This document shows positions 36,261-45,405 of a DNA stretch of 64,000 nucleotides, one piece after another (position 1 is the first letter of the stretch; every line of letters starts with the position of its first letter). The notes under the pieces were generated by a model that ran no database searches, was not told the origin of the DNA, and was given only the letters and a program-made list of their open reading frames with translations. The translations under genes and the position numbers were made by a program. This DNA comes from Bacteroidota bacterium (GTDB lineage: Bacteria; Bacteroidota; Bacteroidia; Chitinophagales; Chitinophagaceae): positions 124,001 through 188,000 of the forward strand of contig JAFEAF010000001.1 in assembly GCA_018266555.1 (NCBI GenBank). The letters are read 5' to 3'.

Positions 36261-36887
36261 ATGAACCCGAATTTTCTGCAGATTATAGATATACTGGGCA
36301 CTTTTGCTTTTGCGGTTTCCGGGGCCTTTTCTGCAATGGAAAAAAAATTGGATCCATTTGGTGTGCTGGTGTTGGCATTTGTTACAGCAATTGGCGGCGG
36401 TACTCTACGTGATATACTCATTGGTGATTTACCCGTAAGCTGGCTTAAAAACGAAACAACAACCATTTTAATTTTTGTATCTGCAATCTGTGCCATGTTC
36501 TTTGCAGGTTTTTTAAAACGGTTCCCTATTACATTGTTTGTATTTGATGCATTTGGACTGGGTTTGTTCACTATTTATGGAATTGGAAAAGGCATACAGC
36601 TACATTTCAGTACAGGGATATGTATTGCTTTAGGAACGATCACGGCTTGCTTTGGCGGTGTAACAAGGGATGTTTTGCTTAATAATGTACCACTATTATT
36701 TCGCAAAGAAATTTATGCCCTTGCTTGCGTGGCCGGCGGGTTAATTTATTTTGCTTTTAAAGGATTACAAATTGATCCGGACCTTTCAAGAATACTTTGT
36801 ATCCTGATTATTGTTACCATCCGTATTATTGCTGTCAAATTCAAACTTTCTTTACCGTTGTTTTATAGTCAAAAAGAAAAATTATGA
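36261..36887 (+). CDS. TRIC-family (UPF0126) cation channel-like membrane protein
   Basis: A 208-residue, seven-helix inner-membrane protein from ATG 36261; the longer frame from 36207 would read through the palindromic element. It has the duplicated glycine-rich TRIC signature: AIGGGTLRDILIGDLPVSWL in the first half and ACFGGVTRDVLLNNVPLLFRKEIYA in the second. Relatives are trimeric potassium-permeable channels. It overlaps the PhzF gene by four bases (ATGA), so the two are translationally coupled. Confidence 0.92.
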   Translation: MNPNFLQIIDILGTFAFAVSGAFSAMEKKLDPFGVLVLAFVTAIGGGTLRDILIGDLPVSWLKNETTTILIFVSAICAMFFAGFLKRFPITLFVFDAFGLGLFTIYGIGKGIQLHFSTGICIALGTITACFGGVTRDVLLNNVPLLFRKEIYALACVAGGLIYFAFKGLQIDPDLSRILCILIIVTIRIIAVKFKLSLPLFYSQKEKL

Positions 36888-37678
36888 GATATACCCTTTA
36901 CCAGATTGATGCATTTACCAATGCAATATTTGGAGGCAATCCTGCCGCTGTCATTCCACTTGAAGAATGGATTGATGAAGTGTTGATGCAGAAACTGGCC
37001 CTGGAAAATAACCTGAGCGAAACGGTTTTCTTTGTTCCTTCCAGTCGGCCCGGTATTGATTATCATATTCGCTGGTTTACTCCGGGCGCAGAAATCAATC
37101 TTTGCGGACATGCCACGTTAGCTTCAGCCTTTGTATTGTATTCTTTTTTAAATTTCAAAAAAGAAAAACTTGCATTTCATTCCAAAAGCGGCAAACTGGA
37201 AGTGGAACGAAGGAGTGATTTATATATAATGGATTTCCCTTCCTGGAAACCCGAAAAGGTTTACACCTATCCGGGAAATTTAAGGGCCGCATTAGGTGTA
37301 GATGAAATTATCGGTATTTATAAGCAACGGGATTTGTTAGTGGAGCTTAACCGGGAGGAAGATGTAAGAAATGCAAAACCGGATTTCTCCGCTATAAAAA
37401 AATGGAATGAGAAAGTGATTATTACCGCACCCGGAAAGGGAGATGTGGATTTTGTTTCCCGGTTTTTTGCTCCATCTGTCGGTGTGGATGAAGACCCTGT
37501 TACTGGATCCGCACATTCACAATTGATTCCTTTCTGGTCAGAAAAACTAAATAAGAAAAAACTACATGCCAAACAATTGTCGCCGAGGGGAGGAGAATTA
37601 TGGTGTGGTGATTGGGGAGATAGGGTTTCTATTGCGGGGAACTGTGCGTTTTATATGAAAGGGGAAATCAGTCTTTGA
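36884..37678 (+). CDS. PhzF-family isomerase/epimerase-like protein
   Basis: A 264-residue member of the PhzF/DAP-epimerase-like fold. It shows the N-terminal QIDAFTNAIFGGNPAAVIPL, the catalytic glutamate region NNLSETVFF, LCGHATLASAFVLY and the C-terminal FAPSVGVDEDPVTGSAHSQLIPFW. The natural reaction of such stand-alone PhzF proteins is mostly unknown. It overlaps the TRIC gene by four bases. Confidence 0.92.
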   Translation: MRYTLYQIDAFTNAIFGGNPAAVIPLEEWIDEVLMQKLALENNLSETVFFVPSSRPGIDYHIRWFTPGAEINLCGHATLASAFVLYSFLNFKKEKLAFHSKSGKLEVERRSDLYIMDFPSWKPEKVYTYPGNLRAALGVDEIIGIYKQRDLLVELNREEDVRNAKPDFSAIKKWNEKVIITAPGKGDVDFVSRFFAPSVGVDEDPVTGSAHSQLIPFWSEKLNKKKLHAKQLSPRGGELWCGDWGDRVSIAGNCAFYMKGEISL

Positions 37679-37700
37679 AAGTTGAAAAACTTAAACGTTT

Positions 37701-38102
37701 TTAATCAAGGAACCTTTCTTTTAATTCCTGAGTAGGCACCATACATTTTTCTCTTTTCCCAAACCATTTGTAACGTTTTTTGGCAATGAGGTTATAGACT
37801 CCATCACGAATAAATTTTGGAACAATTATAAAAGCGTATAATAATCTCCACCCGCCTTTTAATTTTTTACATACTTTCAGAGCACCCGTTGATCTTGTAT
37901 ATGCTTTTTCGTTTTCAATTAATACAAAAGAATTAAAACCGTTGAGAGGTAAATTGAATTTGGAGAATAACTCCTGGCCGGTTTTCCCTTGCAGAGAAGC
38001 AAAGAGAAAACGCTTCTTTTTATCCCTTTTGATTATAAATTGAACGCTGTGGTTGCATAAATTACACACGCCGTCAAAAAGAAGAATGCTTTTATTTTCC
38101 AT
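37701..38102 (-). CDS. DCC-family thiol-disulfide oxidoreductase-like protein (DUF393)
   Basis: A 133-residue cytoplasmic protein from ATG 38102. A longer TTG start at 38111 would lie inside the promoter element. The family hallmark FDGVCNLCNHSVQFIIKRD (DxxCxxC) is near the N-terminus, with FASLQGKTGQELF and the C-terminal YNLIAKKRYKWFGKRE. The thioredoxin-like fold suggests redox activity; the partner is unknown. Convergent with the PhzF gene. Confidence 0.92.
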   Translation of the reverse strand: MENKSILLFDGVCNLCNHSVQFIIKRDKKKRFLFASLQGKTGQELFSKFNLPLNGFNSFVLIENEKAYTRSTGALKVCKKLKGGWRLLYAFIIVPKFIRDGVYNLIAKKRYKWFGKREKCMVPTQELKERFLD

Positions 38103-38108
38103 TCCTGG

Positions 38109-38116
38109 CAAAGATA
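38109..38116 (-). promoter_or_regulatory. Bacteroidota -7 promoter element for the DCC-family gene
   Basis: Minus-strand TATCTTTG, exact TAnnTTTG, six bases before the ATG at 38102. This placement rules out the upstream TTG as the start and implies a very short leader. Confidence 0.6.
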
Positions 38117-38177
38117 AAATTGATTTTTAAAGGATATATTTAACTTTTATCGAAATTTGAAAATAATAGACCTTGCA

Positions 38178-40397
38178 ATGAACTCTTTTTTAAAAATAGT
38201 ATCGCTGGTTTGTATTGCATCTTTATTTAGCAAATCTGAAATTTATTGTCAGGCAAAATATAATACTTCTGATTCTTTGTTTATTAAGAATTTGCTGGTA
38301 CATGCAGTGAATTACACAAAGCAGGCAAAGTATGATTCAGCAATTGACTATGCTAACCGGGCTCTTTCTTTATCCAAAGCTGTGGGGTTCAAATATGGAG
38401 TTGGGTATGCTTATGACCACCTTGCAGAGGTGGAGTTATTGAATGGAAAAATGAATTTAGTACGGCAATATGACTCAGTGGTGATGCCATTGGCATTGCA
38501 ATTAAAAGATACGGTTTTGATGATAAGCACTTTCAACAGGGCTGGCGTGTATAAAATGGAACAAGGAAAAAATAAAGAAGCGGAACAAAACTTTTTAGCT
38601 GCTATTAATATGGGGTTAGACCTACAGGAGTCGAGCAAAACGGCTGAAGTATATAGCAACTTAGGCTCATTGTACCTGGCAATGGGAAATAAAGATAAAG
38701 CTAGTGATTGGTTTTTTAAATCACTTCGTTTGTATGAAAAGAACAGTAACCAATCTGGACAAGGGGAAACGTATAGTAATATTTCATCCGTGTATTACCT
38801 GATGGGCAAAGTAGACGACGCTATCGAATACCAGAAAAAGAGTATTGCAATCAGGGAACGAATTAATGATTTGCAGGGATTGGCCATTACCAATGTAAAC
38901 ATCGGGCAGCTTTTCATCTTAAAAAAATTATATCCCGAAGCACTTTCTCACCTTCAGCAATCAGTAAAATTCGCTGAACGGATTAACAACCCGAAACTGA
39001 TGGCAAGTGCATATTCCGGAATGGCGGCTTATTGCAGCCGCACCAAAGATTTTCCTGCCGCTTTGAATTGGCAGAGAAAAGCTATTGAGCTCTTTGAGCA
39101 GGGCAATAATGTCCAAATGCTTTCACGATTATATGTGGCAGCCGGAAACCTGGCGAATATTACAGAAGATTCCCTGACTGCACTTGATTATTATAATAAG
39201 GCATTACAACTTGCACAAGGGTTACATAATCTTGAAAACATCAGTAATGTTTATGACAAATTGCATTCTTTCTATCTCGCTCATAAAGATTATGAAAAGG
39301 CTTACGATAATTACAGGAGGTATATAAATTACCGGGATAGCATTTCAAATGTCAGCACACTTTCCAAAATAGAAGAAATAAAAACGAAATATGAAACAGA
39401 GAAAAAAGATAATGAAATTGCCCAACTGAATACTGAACAGCGCATACGTCAATTGAAAATTGAAAATCAAAAGGCCATTATCGCCGTCAATGAACAGGAA
39501 GCTCGGCAAAAGGAAAAAGAAATTCAGCTTCTTTCGCAGGCTAAAGAGTTGCAGGGGCTAAAAATTAAACAGCAAGGCGAACAATTGGAGAAACAAATGT
39601 TGCTTAGCAAAAACAATGCACAGGAATTACAACTTGCAGAACAGGACAAACAACTTAAAGAAAAACAATTACAAGGCCAAAAACAGTTTCGTAACCTGTT
39701 GATTGCCGGGATCGCAGTTATTTTATTATTGTCATGGTTTTTGTTCAACAGGTTTCAACTGAAAAAGAAATTAGAGCAGCAAAAACTGTTACTTGAAATG
39801 CGCAATGATATTTCCCGTAACCTGCATGATGATATCGGAGCTTCGCTGAGCAACATCAATATTTTAAATGAATTGACAAAAAGAAATGTAACTAACCCTG
39901 AAAAGGCAAATGTGTACCTGTCAAAAGCAGGAGACGATATACAACGTATTAGCGAATCTCTTTCGGATATTGTTTGGAATATTAACCCCCAGTATGATGA
40001 CCTTGATAATTTATTTGTTCGCATGAAAAGGTATGCTGCGGATATGCTGGACGGAAAAAATATCGGGGCTGACCTTTCATTTCCCAATGAGAACGAAAAA
40101 ATGACGATGCCGATGGATCAGCGACGTGACTTTTACCTGATTTTTAAAGAAGCTGTGAACAATCTTGTAAAATATTCTAAAGCTTCAAAAGCAACCATTG
40201 AAGTCCGATTGACGGATCATACAATTCATTTGCTTGTTGAGGATAATGGAAAGGGATTTAATGCAAACAATGCAAAGACAGGAAATGGATTGATGAATAT
40301 GAAACAGCGTGCAGAAAAATGGAATGCCGAAATAATGGTTCATTCAGCACCTGAAACCGGAACGTCAGTATCACTGAACATGAAAATACATTCCTGA
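38178..40397 (+). CDS. TPR-containing sensor histidine kinase (LytS/NarX-like, HisKA_3)
   Basis: A 739-residue kinase from ATG 38178 (the TTG at 38157 is less likely). It has a signal peptide (MNSFLKIVSLVCIASLFSKSEIYCQ), a periplasmic array of about six to eight TPR repeats (e.g. AEVYSNLGSLYLAMGNKDKA), a long Q/K/E-rich coiled coil, one TM helix (LLIAGIAVILLLSWFLF), a HisKA_3 domain with the phospho-acceptor His in NLHDDIGASLSNINIL, and HATPase_c (FKEAVNNLVKYS; DNGKGF). It probably phosphorylates the LuxR-type regulator that follows 32 bases later. This TPR-kinase type is widespread in Bacteroidota. Confidence 0.93.
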   Translation: MNSFLKIVSLVCIASLFSKSEIYCQAKYNTSDSLFIKNLLVHAVNYTKQAKYDSAIDYANRALSLSKAVGFKYGVGYAYDHLAEVELLNGKMNLVRQYDSVVMPLALQLKDTVLMISTFNRAGVYKMEQGKNKEAEQNFLAAINMGLDLQESSKTAEVYSNLGSLYLAMGNKDKASDWFFKSLRLYEKNSNQSGQGETYSNISSVYYLMGKVDDAIEYQKKSIAIRERINDLQGLAITNVNIGQLFILKKLYPEALSHLQQSVKFAERINNPKLMASAYSGMAAYCSRTKDFPAALNWQRKAIELFEQGNNVQMLSRLYVAAGNLANITEDSLTALDYYNKALQLAQGLHNLENISNVYDKLHSFYLAHKDYEKAYDNYRRYINYRDSISNVSTLSKIEEIKTKYETEKKDNEIAQLNTEQRIRQLKIENQKAIIAVNEQEARQKEKEIQLLSQAKELQGLKIKQQGEQLEKQMLLSKNNAQELQLAEQDKQLKEKQLQGQKQFRNLLIAGIAVILLLSWFLFNRFQLKKKLEQQKLLLEMRNDISRNLHDDIGASLSNINILNELTKRNVTNPEKANVYLSKAGDDIQRISESLSDIVWNINPQYDDLDNLFVRMKRYAADMLDGKNIGADLSFPNENEKMTMPMDQRRDFYLIFKEAVNNLVKYSKASKATIEVRLTDHTIHLLVEDNGKGFNANNAKTGNGLMNMKQRAEKWNAEIMVHSAPETGTSVSLNMKIHS

Positions 40398-40429
40398 CAT
40401 ATCACCCAAAAGTGTAATTGCTTAAAGGG

Positions 40430-41095
40430 ATGAAGAAAACTAATTTCGATAACATGTCTATTCCCCTCGTGATATATGAGGATAATACCCGCTTGCGGCA
40501 GTCATTGGAGTTATTGCTCAGTGAGGAAACAGGTTTTAAAGTGCTTGCCGCTTTTCCTGATTGTATGATGGCGATAAGCCAAATGGAGTCATTAAAACCG
40601 GAGCTGGTAATCATGGATATTGATATGCCCGGTAAAAACGGCATCGAAGGCGTCCGGCTCATCAAATCATCTTACCCGGAAATAAAAGTTGTGATGTACA
40701 CTGTGTTTGACGATGACAATAGGATCTTCGATTGTATATGCGCCGGGGCAGACGGGTATTTATTAAAAAACACTTCTCCTGTAAAATTGCTGCAAGCTTT
40801 GGAAGAACTTTCAGAAGGAGGAGCGCCGATGAGCCCTTTTGTTGCGCAAAAAGTTTTTCAATATTTCAGGCAAAACCCATCCCGGCAGGAAACCTTCAAT
40901 CTTACCGAAAGAGAAAAAGAAATTCTTACGCTGTTGGTGAGGGGTAATTCTTATAAAATGATTGCAGACAAATCTTCAGTAAGTATTGACACCGTCAAAA
41001 AACATCTTCAGAACATCTATCATAAACTACATGTGAACTGCGGCACCGAAGCTGTAGCTAAAGCGCTTCAGCACAAAATTGTTCGCCTCGACTGA
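40430..41095 (+). CDS. NarL/FixJ-family (LuxR-type) response regulator
   Basis: A 221-residue regulator from ATG 40430; a TTG at 40418 and an ATG at 40454 are also open. The receiver domain has IYEDN, the phospho-acceptor D63 in VIMDIDMPGKNG, and YLLKNTSP. The C-terminal LuxR HTH is FNLTEREKEILTLLVRGNSYKMIADKSSVSIDTVKKHLQNIYHKL. Co-transcribed with the TPR kinase. The nine exported-protein genes that start 133 bases downstream are likely targets (inference from position). Confidence 0.94.
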   Translation: MKKTNFDNMSIPLVIYEDNTRLRQSLELLLSEETGFKVLAAFPDCMMAISQMESLKPELVIMDIDMPGKNGIEGVRLIKSSYPEIKVVMYTVFDDDNRIFDCICAGADGYLLKNTSPVKLLQALEELSEGGAPMSPFVAQKVFQYFRQNPSRQETFNLTEREKEILTLLVRGNSYKMIADKSSVSIDTVKKHLQNIYHKLHVNCGTEAVAKALQHKIVRLD

Positions 41096-41228
41096 TTTTT
41101 GATAATTACTTCCTGTTTTTAACTACCCGATTGTGTAATTGACAGGCATTGATATAATCAGCAGTTTTACATAAGCATATTTACTGCTTTTGAATTTGAA
41201 ATATTAGTTAGCTGAAAAAAATAAATAA

Positions 41229-41729
41229 ATGAACAAATACTTTTTTATAATGATTTTCTTAAGCGCCGGCCTTATATCAACTGCACAGGAGTTAAAAAAA
41301 CCAACTGGCAAGCCCGGCCAAAAGCAATTAATCACACCTAATATTCCCAGACTGACAAAGCCGGATCTGGAGGTTACCTCAATACGTCTTTTAAGGTCAG
41401 AGGTGAATTCCTCAAAACTGCATACGGTTACGGTTTCTGTAAGTATAAAAAATAATGGGCAGCTTCGTGCTGATGGATTTAAGCTCAAAGCGTTTTCTCA
41501 AAATGTACTGAGAGGTGATTCACCCTGGGCAGGTTTTGGAGAGCCTGTTCCTGCGACGTCTATTAATGGCGGGGCAACAGTAACAGCGGAGTATGTTTTT
41601 CATGAAAACCCAAGAGTGATCAGCACTTCATCTTTTAAGTTTAAAGTTGTGGCCGATACCAACAATACAGTAGCTGAATCAAATGAAGTAAACAATACCT
41701 CTGCCGTAATAAATATATACGATCGTTAA
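41229..41729 (+). CDS. Exported CARDB-type adhesion-domain protein (cluster gene 1)
   Basis: A 166-residue protein with signal peptide (MNKYFFIMIFLSAGLISTAQ) and one CARDB-like Ig domain: PDLEVTSIRLLRSE, HTVTVSVSIKNNGQLRADGFKLKAF, FKFKVVADTNNTVAESNEVNNTSAV. The DxxNxVxExNExNN ending is the CARDB signature. CARDB domains occur in surface adhesion and enzyme accessory modules. First of nine consecutive exported-protein genes downstream of the two-component pair. Confidence 0.85.
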   Translation: MNKYFFIMIFLSAGLISTAQELKKPTGKPGQKQLITPNIPRLTKPDLEVTSIRLLRSEVNSSKLHTVTVSVSIKNNGQLRADGFKLKAFSQNVLRGDSPWAGFGEPVPATSINGGATVTAEYVFHENPRVISTSSFKFKVVADTNNTVAESNEVNNTSAVINIYDR

Positions 41730-41741
41730 AATAAAAATAAA

Positions 41742-42506
41742 ATGAAAAAACAAATCTGGTCATTTGCAATCATTGTATTATTTGCCTGTAGTAACAATTC
41801 ATCAGGAGATGCGGGAAAAAAAGTAAATGGAGAAAGCTCTTCTGTAACCCAAAAAGAGGATAATAATTCAGGGCATGGCTGCTCCTCATTTCTGTGGTTT
41901 AAAAAAGGAACAACTCTTGAATATAAACTTACAGATGCTACCGGCGCATCAATCGGTAACAGTACAACCACAATTGATGATGTGAGACAAGATGGCGGCT
42001 CCATGGTAGCCGATTATACCGTTTCATTCGCAAGTGGAAAAAGTGTCAAAGGTTCTTATCGTTGCGAAGGCGATAAAATTTACATGGATACAAAATCTTT
42101 TTTTCAAAACAACTTTTCAGGACTTCAAAAATCAGGAATGGAAATAGAGATGCAGAATGGCTCTGTTTCTTTTCCATCTGATATGAAAGTCGGTGACAAT
42201 CTCGAGAGTACTTCATTTGAAGCCGATGTTAAAAAAAACGGGAAAGACTTCATGAAAATATTCAGTGAAGTAAAAGAAAGGAATATAGATGGAAAAGAGA
42301 AGATAACTACATCCGGTGGTAGCTGGAATTGTTTCCGGTTAAACGAAGTTCGTACCACTACTACAGAAGTAATGGGAAGAAAAACACCGCCTGTAAATAC
42401 CAAATCAGTGTCGTGGTTTGCATCAGGCATTGGACCTGTCAAGTTTGAGACCTATGACGCCACTGGAAATCTCGCCAGCCGTTCGGAATTGATTAGCATT
42501 AAATAA
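41742..42506 (+). CDS. TapB/DUF3108-like lipoprotein (cluster gene 2)
   Basis: A 254-residue lipoprotein (IIVLFACSNNSS; Cys16) with a beta-rich domain typical of TapB/DUF3108-like proteins: FLWFKKGTTLEYKLTDATG, DYTVSFASGKSVKGSYRCEGDKIYMD, FPSDMKVGDNL, and SWFASGIGPVKFETYDATGNLASRSELI. The domain is found widely as a periplasmic or surface lipocalin-like module of unknown function. It begins 12 bases after gene 1. Confidence 0.8.
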   Translation: MKKQIWSFAIIVLFACSNNSSGDAGKKVNGESSSVTQKEDNNSGHGCSSFLWFKKGTTLEYKLTDATGASIGNSTTTIDDVRQDGGSMVADYTVSFASGKSVKGSYRCEGDKIYMDTKSFFQNNFSGLQKSGMEIEMQNGSVSFPSDMKVGDNLESTSFEADVKKNGKDFMKIFSEVKERNIDGKEKITTSGGSWNCFRLNEVRTTTTEVMGRKTPPVNTKSVSWFASGIGPVKFETYDATGNLASRSELISIK

Positions 42507-42598
42507 AAAGATATACCCCTTAAGATTGCTGAGGTGAAGTGGTGGCTCATTTGCCCTTGAAATAAAAAATTGAATTAACAGAATAAGCAATTAAAAAT

Positions 42599-44149
42599 AT
42601 GAAACAAAAAACTTTTATTCTGCTCCTTTTTTTGCTGTTTACTTTATTTTCAGCAAATGGACAAATTGGAAGAAGAATGACCACTTTCAACCCGGCGGTT
42701 AATGGATTTATGTTTGTCAATACATTTGAAGTAGAGCCGATCAACAATATAAGGATGTCTGGCTTTTGCGGTGGTATGACTTACGCCGTATTGGATTATT
42801 TTAATGCTCATAAACATACTCCTACACAAAATTTCAGGCCGGCTAATGGAACTCCATTGTATGATTATATATGGGGCCGGCAAAGAAGTTCTGTATTAGA
42901 CAATCTTGATAAATGGACAGAGCTAACAATAAACCCTTTTGGCTGGCGCAGTGACGAATTTTTCAATTGGGGATTGCAGGTCACAGGCGGAGGAAGATTG
43001 CAGGAATTGAAATCGGAAATTGATGCCGGCAGACCAGTACCTCTGGGCTTATTCAAACCGGGGAATGGTGGCTTTGGCCCTCATCACCAGGTATTGGCCA
43101 TTGGATATGATGGCGGCAGATACAGAGGAGATCTTGGAGCTTATAAAGAAGAATTGAAAATATATGTTTGCGATCCGAATCATCCGGGAGAAACAAAAAT
43201 TTTAAGGCCTGATCCTGTTAATCATATTTATTATTATGAAGGGGGACATGATAACACTAACGAACAGTGGCAAACATATTTTGTAAATAAGAATTATCAT
43301 TTCAGTAATCCACCGGTAGTAGCTAATCCGAGTTCTGCTGATGCGGCATTGATACATGAGATTCAATTGGAGATACGTACTGGTAATGATGACCTACGTG
43401 GCGGAAGTGATAATGTTAGTGTTACATTGAATTTTAAATCAAAGCCTTCTCAAAGCTATCCTAATATCAACCATGGGGCAAGATGGATAGATAATTATAC
43501 TGAAACGGTTCCAATAACTCTTACTACTCCAGTTGCAGAATCAGAATTAAGAAGTATTACTTTCACTACAAGTTTTGGAGGAGGCAGTGGCGGTGATAAT
43601 TGGAATATGGATATGGTGAGAGTATTGTATGGAGGCAGAGAATTATTGAGCAAAGCCGGTTCGCCATTATTCCGTTTTACCGGTGATGCAAAAATGTATG
43701 CCATAAATTTTCCGGTAACATTGACTACAACACCATCAGGTAGTATTGTTGTTGGGCCTGATAATAAAGTACATGAATTGCTGCTTGAAGTAGGAACAGG
43801 CGGAGACGATCTGCGGGGAGGTAATGATAACGTAAATGTCACTGTCAATTTCAAGAATGGAACATCACAAACTGTAAATAATATCAATAAAAGCAATAAC
43901 TGGGGAAATAATTCTGTGAAATATGTTACTATCAGTTTAGCCAGGTTTGTCCCACTTGATCAGTTAAAGAATATTGTTTTAAAAACAACATTTGGCGGTG
44001 GCATAGGTGGTGATAACTGGAACATGCAATACCTGAGGGTAACAGCAAAAGGAGGTGGTATCAACCAGGAAATATATTTTGACCAACGAAACCCTTTGGT
44101 TCGGTTTGATGGGAACAATAATCCTTTCACCGCAACATTTTCTTATTAA
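42599..44149 (+). CDS. Exported C39-like putative cysteine peptidase with two C-terminal beta repeats (cluster gene 3)
   Basis: A 516-residue protein: signal peptide (ending FSANGQ), then a papain-like/C39-like domain (about 40-225) with candidate catalytic Cys57 in SGFCGGMTYAVLDYF, His163 in GPHHQVLAIGYDGG and Asp192 in YVCDPNHPG. Two homologous beta modules follow (about 245-360 and 375-500), each with a D-D-L-R-G-G-x-D-N motif near its start and FGGG.GGDNWNM near its end; the Asp/Gly-rich loops could bind calcium. The peptidase assignment rests on residue order only, and the domain may act as a binding fold. Confidence 0.72.
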   Translation: MKQKTFILLLFLLFTLFSANGQIGRRMTTFNPAVNGFMFVNTFEVEPINNIRMSGFCGGMTYAVLDYFNAHKHTPTQNFRPANGTPLYDYIWGRQRSSVLDNLDKWTELTINPFGWRSDEFFNWGLQVTGGGRLQELKSEIDAGRPVPLGLFKPGNGGFGPHHQVLAIGYDGGRYRGDLGAYKEELKIYVCDPNHPGETKILRPDPVNHIYYYEGGHDNTNEQWQTYFVNKNYHFSNPPVVANPSSADAALIHEIQLEIRTGNDDLRGGSDNVSVTLNFKSKPSQSYPNINHGARWIDNYTETVPITLTTPVAESELRSITFTTSFGGGSGGDNWNMDMVRVLYGGRELLSKAGSPLFRFTGDAKMYAINFPVTLTTTPSGSIVVGPDNKVHELLLEVGTGGDDLRGGNDNVNVTVNFKNGTSQTVNNINKSNNWGNNSVKYVTISLARFVPLDQLKNIVLKTTFGGGIGGDNWNMQYLRVTAKGGGINQEIYFDQRNPLVRFDGNNNPFTATFSY

Positions 44150-44170
44150 TTGGAAATATAAGATTGACAC

Positions 44171-44674
44171 ATGAATAAGGCATTTGTAACATTAATATTT
44201 TTCTTAGCCGCACTTTTTTCTTTTTCTCAAGGAAAATTTGCCGGGCCTACGATACGAAAACTTATTGGAAAAACATTTACTGATGACCGGCACATAATGG
44301 AATTGAAAGGATACGAGTACAGGGAAGGAACAATGATTACGGATATTCATGACCCGGCCCCTTTGGCACTTACGGTATTATGGAAAAAGAACAGCGCCGT
44401 AATTGTTTTCAGTGGAATGGATGACACCCTTTCCAACATTCATTACATAGTTGACGTGATTGAAGTGAGGAACATATTACCCGGGTGGGATATAAAAACA
44501 GTAGGTTGCCAGTATGGAGAAACCGAAGGAGAAATAATTGTTGCACTTGTAAACCCTGGAAAGGGAGAATATGTGAAAGCTATAAAACAGGCGTGGAGCT
44601 GCAACAGGGATAAATTAAGATTTGAAACTATAAGTTTAAAAAAACTTCATTGCATCAATGAAGGGGATGATTAG
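44171..44674 (+). CDS. Exported protein of unknown function (cluster gene 4)
   Basis: A 167-residue protein with signal peptide (MNKAFVTLIFFLAALFSFSQ). The mature part (GPTIRKLIGKTFTDDRHIMELKGYEYREGTM split into beta elements; HYIVDVIEVRNILPGWDIKTVGCQ; EGEIIVALVNPGKGEYVKAIKQAWSC) contains two cysteines that may pair. It lies 22 bases after the C39-like gene. I do not recognise it. Confidence 0.75.
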   Translation: MNKAFVTLIFFLAALFSFSQGKFAGPTIRKLIGKTFTDDRHIMELKGYEYREGTMITDIHDPAPLALTVLWKKNSAVIVFSGMDDTLSNIHYIVDVIEVRNILPGWDIKTVGCQYGETEGEIIVALVNPGKGEYVKAIKQAWSCNRDKLRFETISLKKLHCINEGDD

Positions 44675-44706
44675 AAGTACGCATTTTTAAAAATAAAATA
44701 AAAACT

Positions 44707-45339
44707 ATGAAAAGAATTTTTTTTCTCGTAACAGCCATTGCATTTGCAGTCATAACGAATGCACAAAGAGATTCTGTAAAGAAGTTCAACAGGCTTATAA
44801 AACCCACTAAGCCAATTTTAATCAAACTTGATTCAGCAGTGCAGTTTATTCCGGCAACCGTGGGTCCGTACTGCCCTACAAAACTTTTGGGAGGCGACCG
44901 GGAATTTGGAGGGCATGGCCCCGAAATCTGGGCATCCATAGATCTTTCCATTGAAAGTGGCAATCAGCTTTTTGCAACCGTGTACATGCATGCCAGAGAA
45001 ACACAAAGCGATTGGAGCGAAACAGAAGGCACCTGGAAAAAGTTGCTTTACACTGCGCCTTCAGGATTCAATATCAGTGAAATCACAAGTGGAAAACATT
45101 CCGAAGTTCATTATATAAGTAAACCGGGGCTGGGACCTTTTTCGCCGGGGGCTTTACGGGAATTACTGGGCGGAGCAAGTGGTACTGATGTTCCATTCAA
45201 AGATGATGGATTGGTCACCCGATGGAATATTGTTGGTGATACAATGGGAGATGACATTAGCACAGACCGAAATTGTAATGACGATACACAGGTAGCTGTG
45301 CAATTAAATCCTGTAAAGATGAAATTGCGCAGGAAATAA
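44707..45339 (+). CDS. Exported protein of unknown function (cluster gene 5)
   Basis: A 210-residue protein with signal peptide (MKRIFFLVTAIAFAVITNAQ). A conserved-looking core reads GDREFGGHGPEIWASIDL, ATVYMHARETQSDWSETEGTW and a C-terminal NIVGDTMGDDISTDRNCNDDTQVAVQL. The Asp-rich NCNDDTQ segment could bind a metal. Family unknown to me. Confidence 0.75.
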   Translation: MKRIFFLVTAIAFAVITNAQRDSVKKFNRLIKPTKPILIKLDSAVQFIPATVGPYCPTKLLGGDREFGGHGPEIWASIDLSIESGNQLFATVYMHARETQSDWSETEGTWKKLLYTAPSGFNISEITSGKHSEVHYISKPGLGPFSPGALRELLGGASGTDVPFKDDGLVTRWNIVGDTMGDDISTDRNCNDDTQVAVQLNPVKMKLRRK

Positions 45340-45405
45340 TACTGGAACTGTTTTAATCTACATGAGAATAGTAAAATAGATATAATCAATTTGAAATAAC
45401 ACATC

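Noticed and set aside
37680-37705. AT-rich near-palindrome between the convergent PhzF and DCC genes
   Set aside because: Stem consists mostly of A-T pairs with bulges; too weak to call a terminator.
41130-41215. Possible hairpin (GCAGT...ACTGC) upstream of the exported cluster
   Set aside because: Only a five-base stem with a large loop; no conserved riboswitch or promoter motif recognised.
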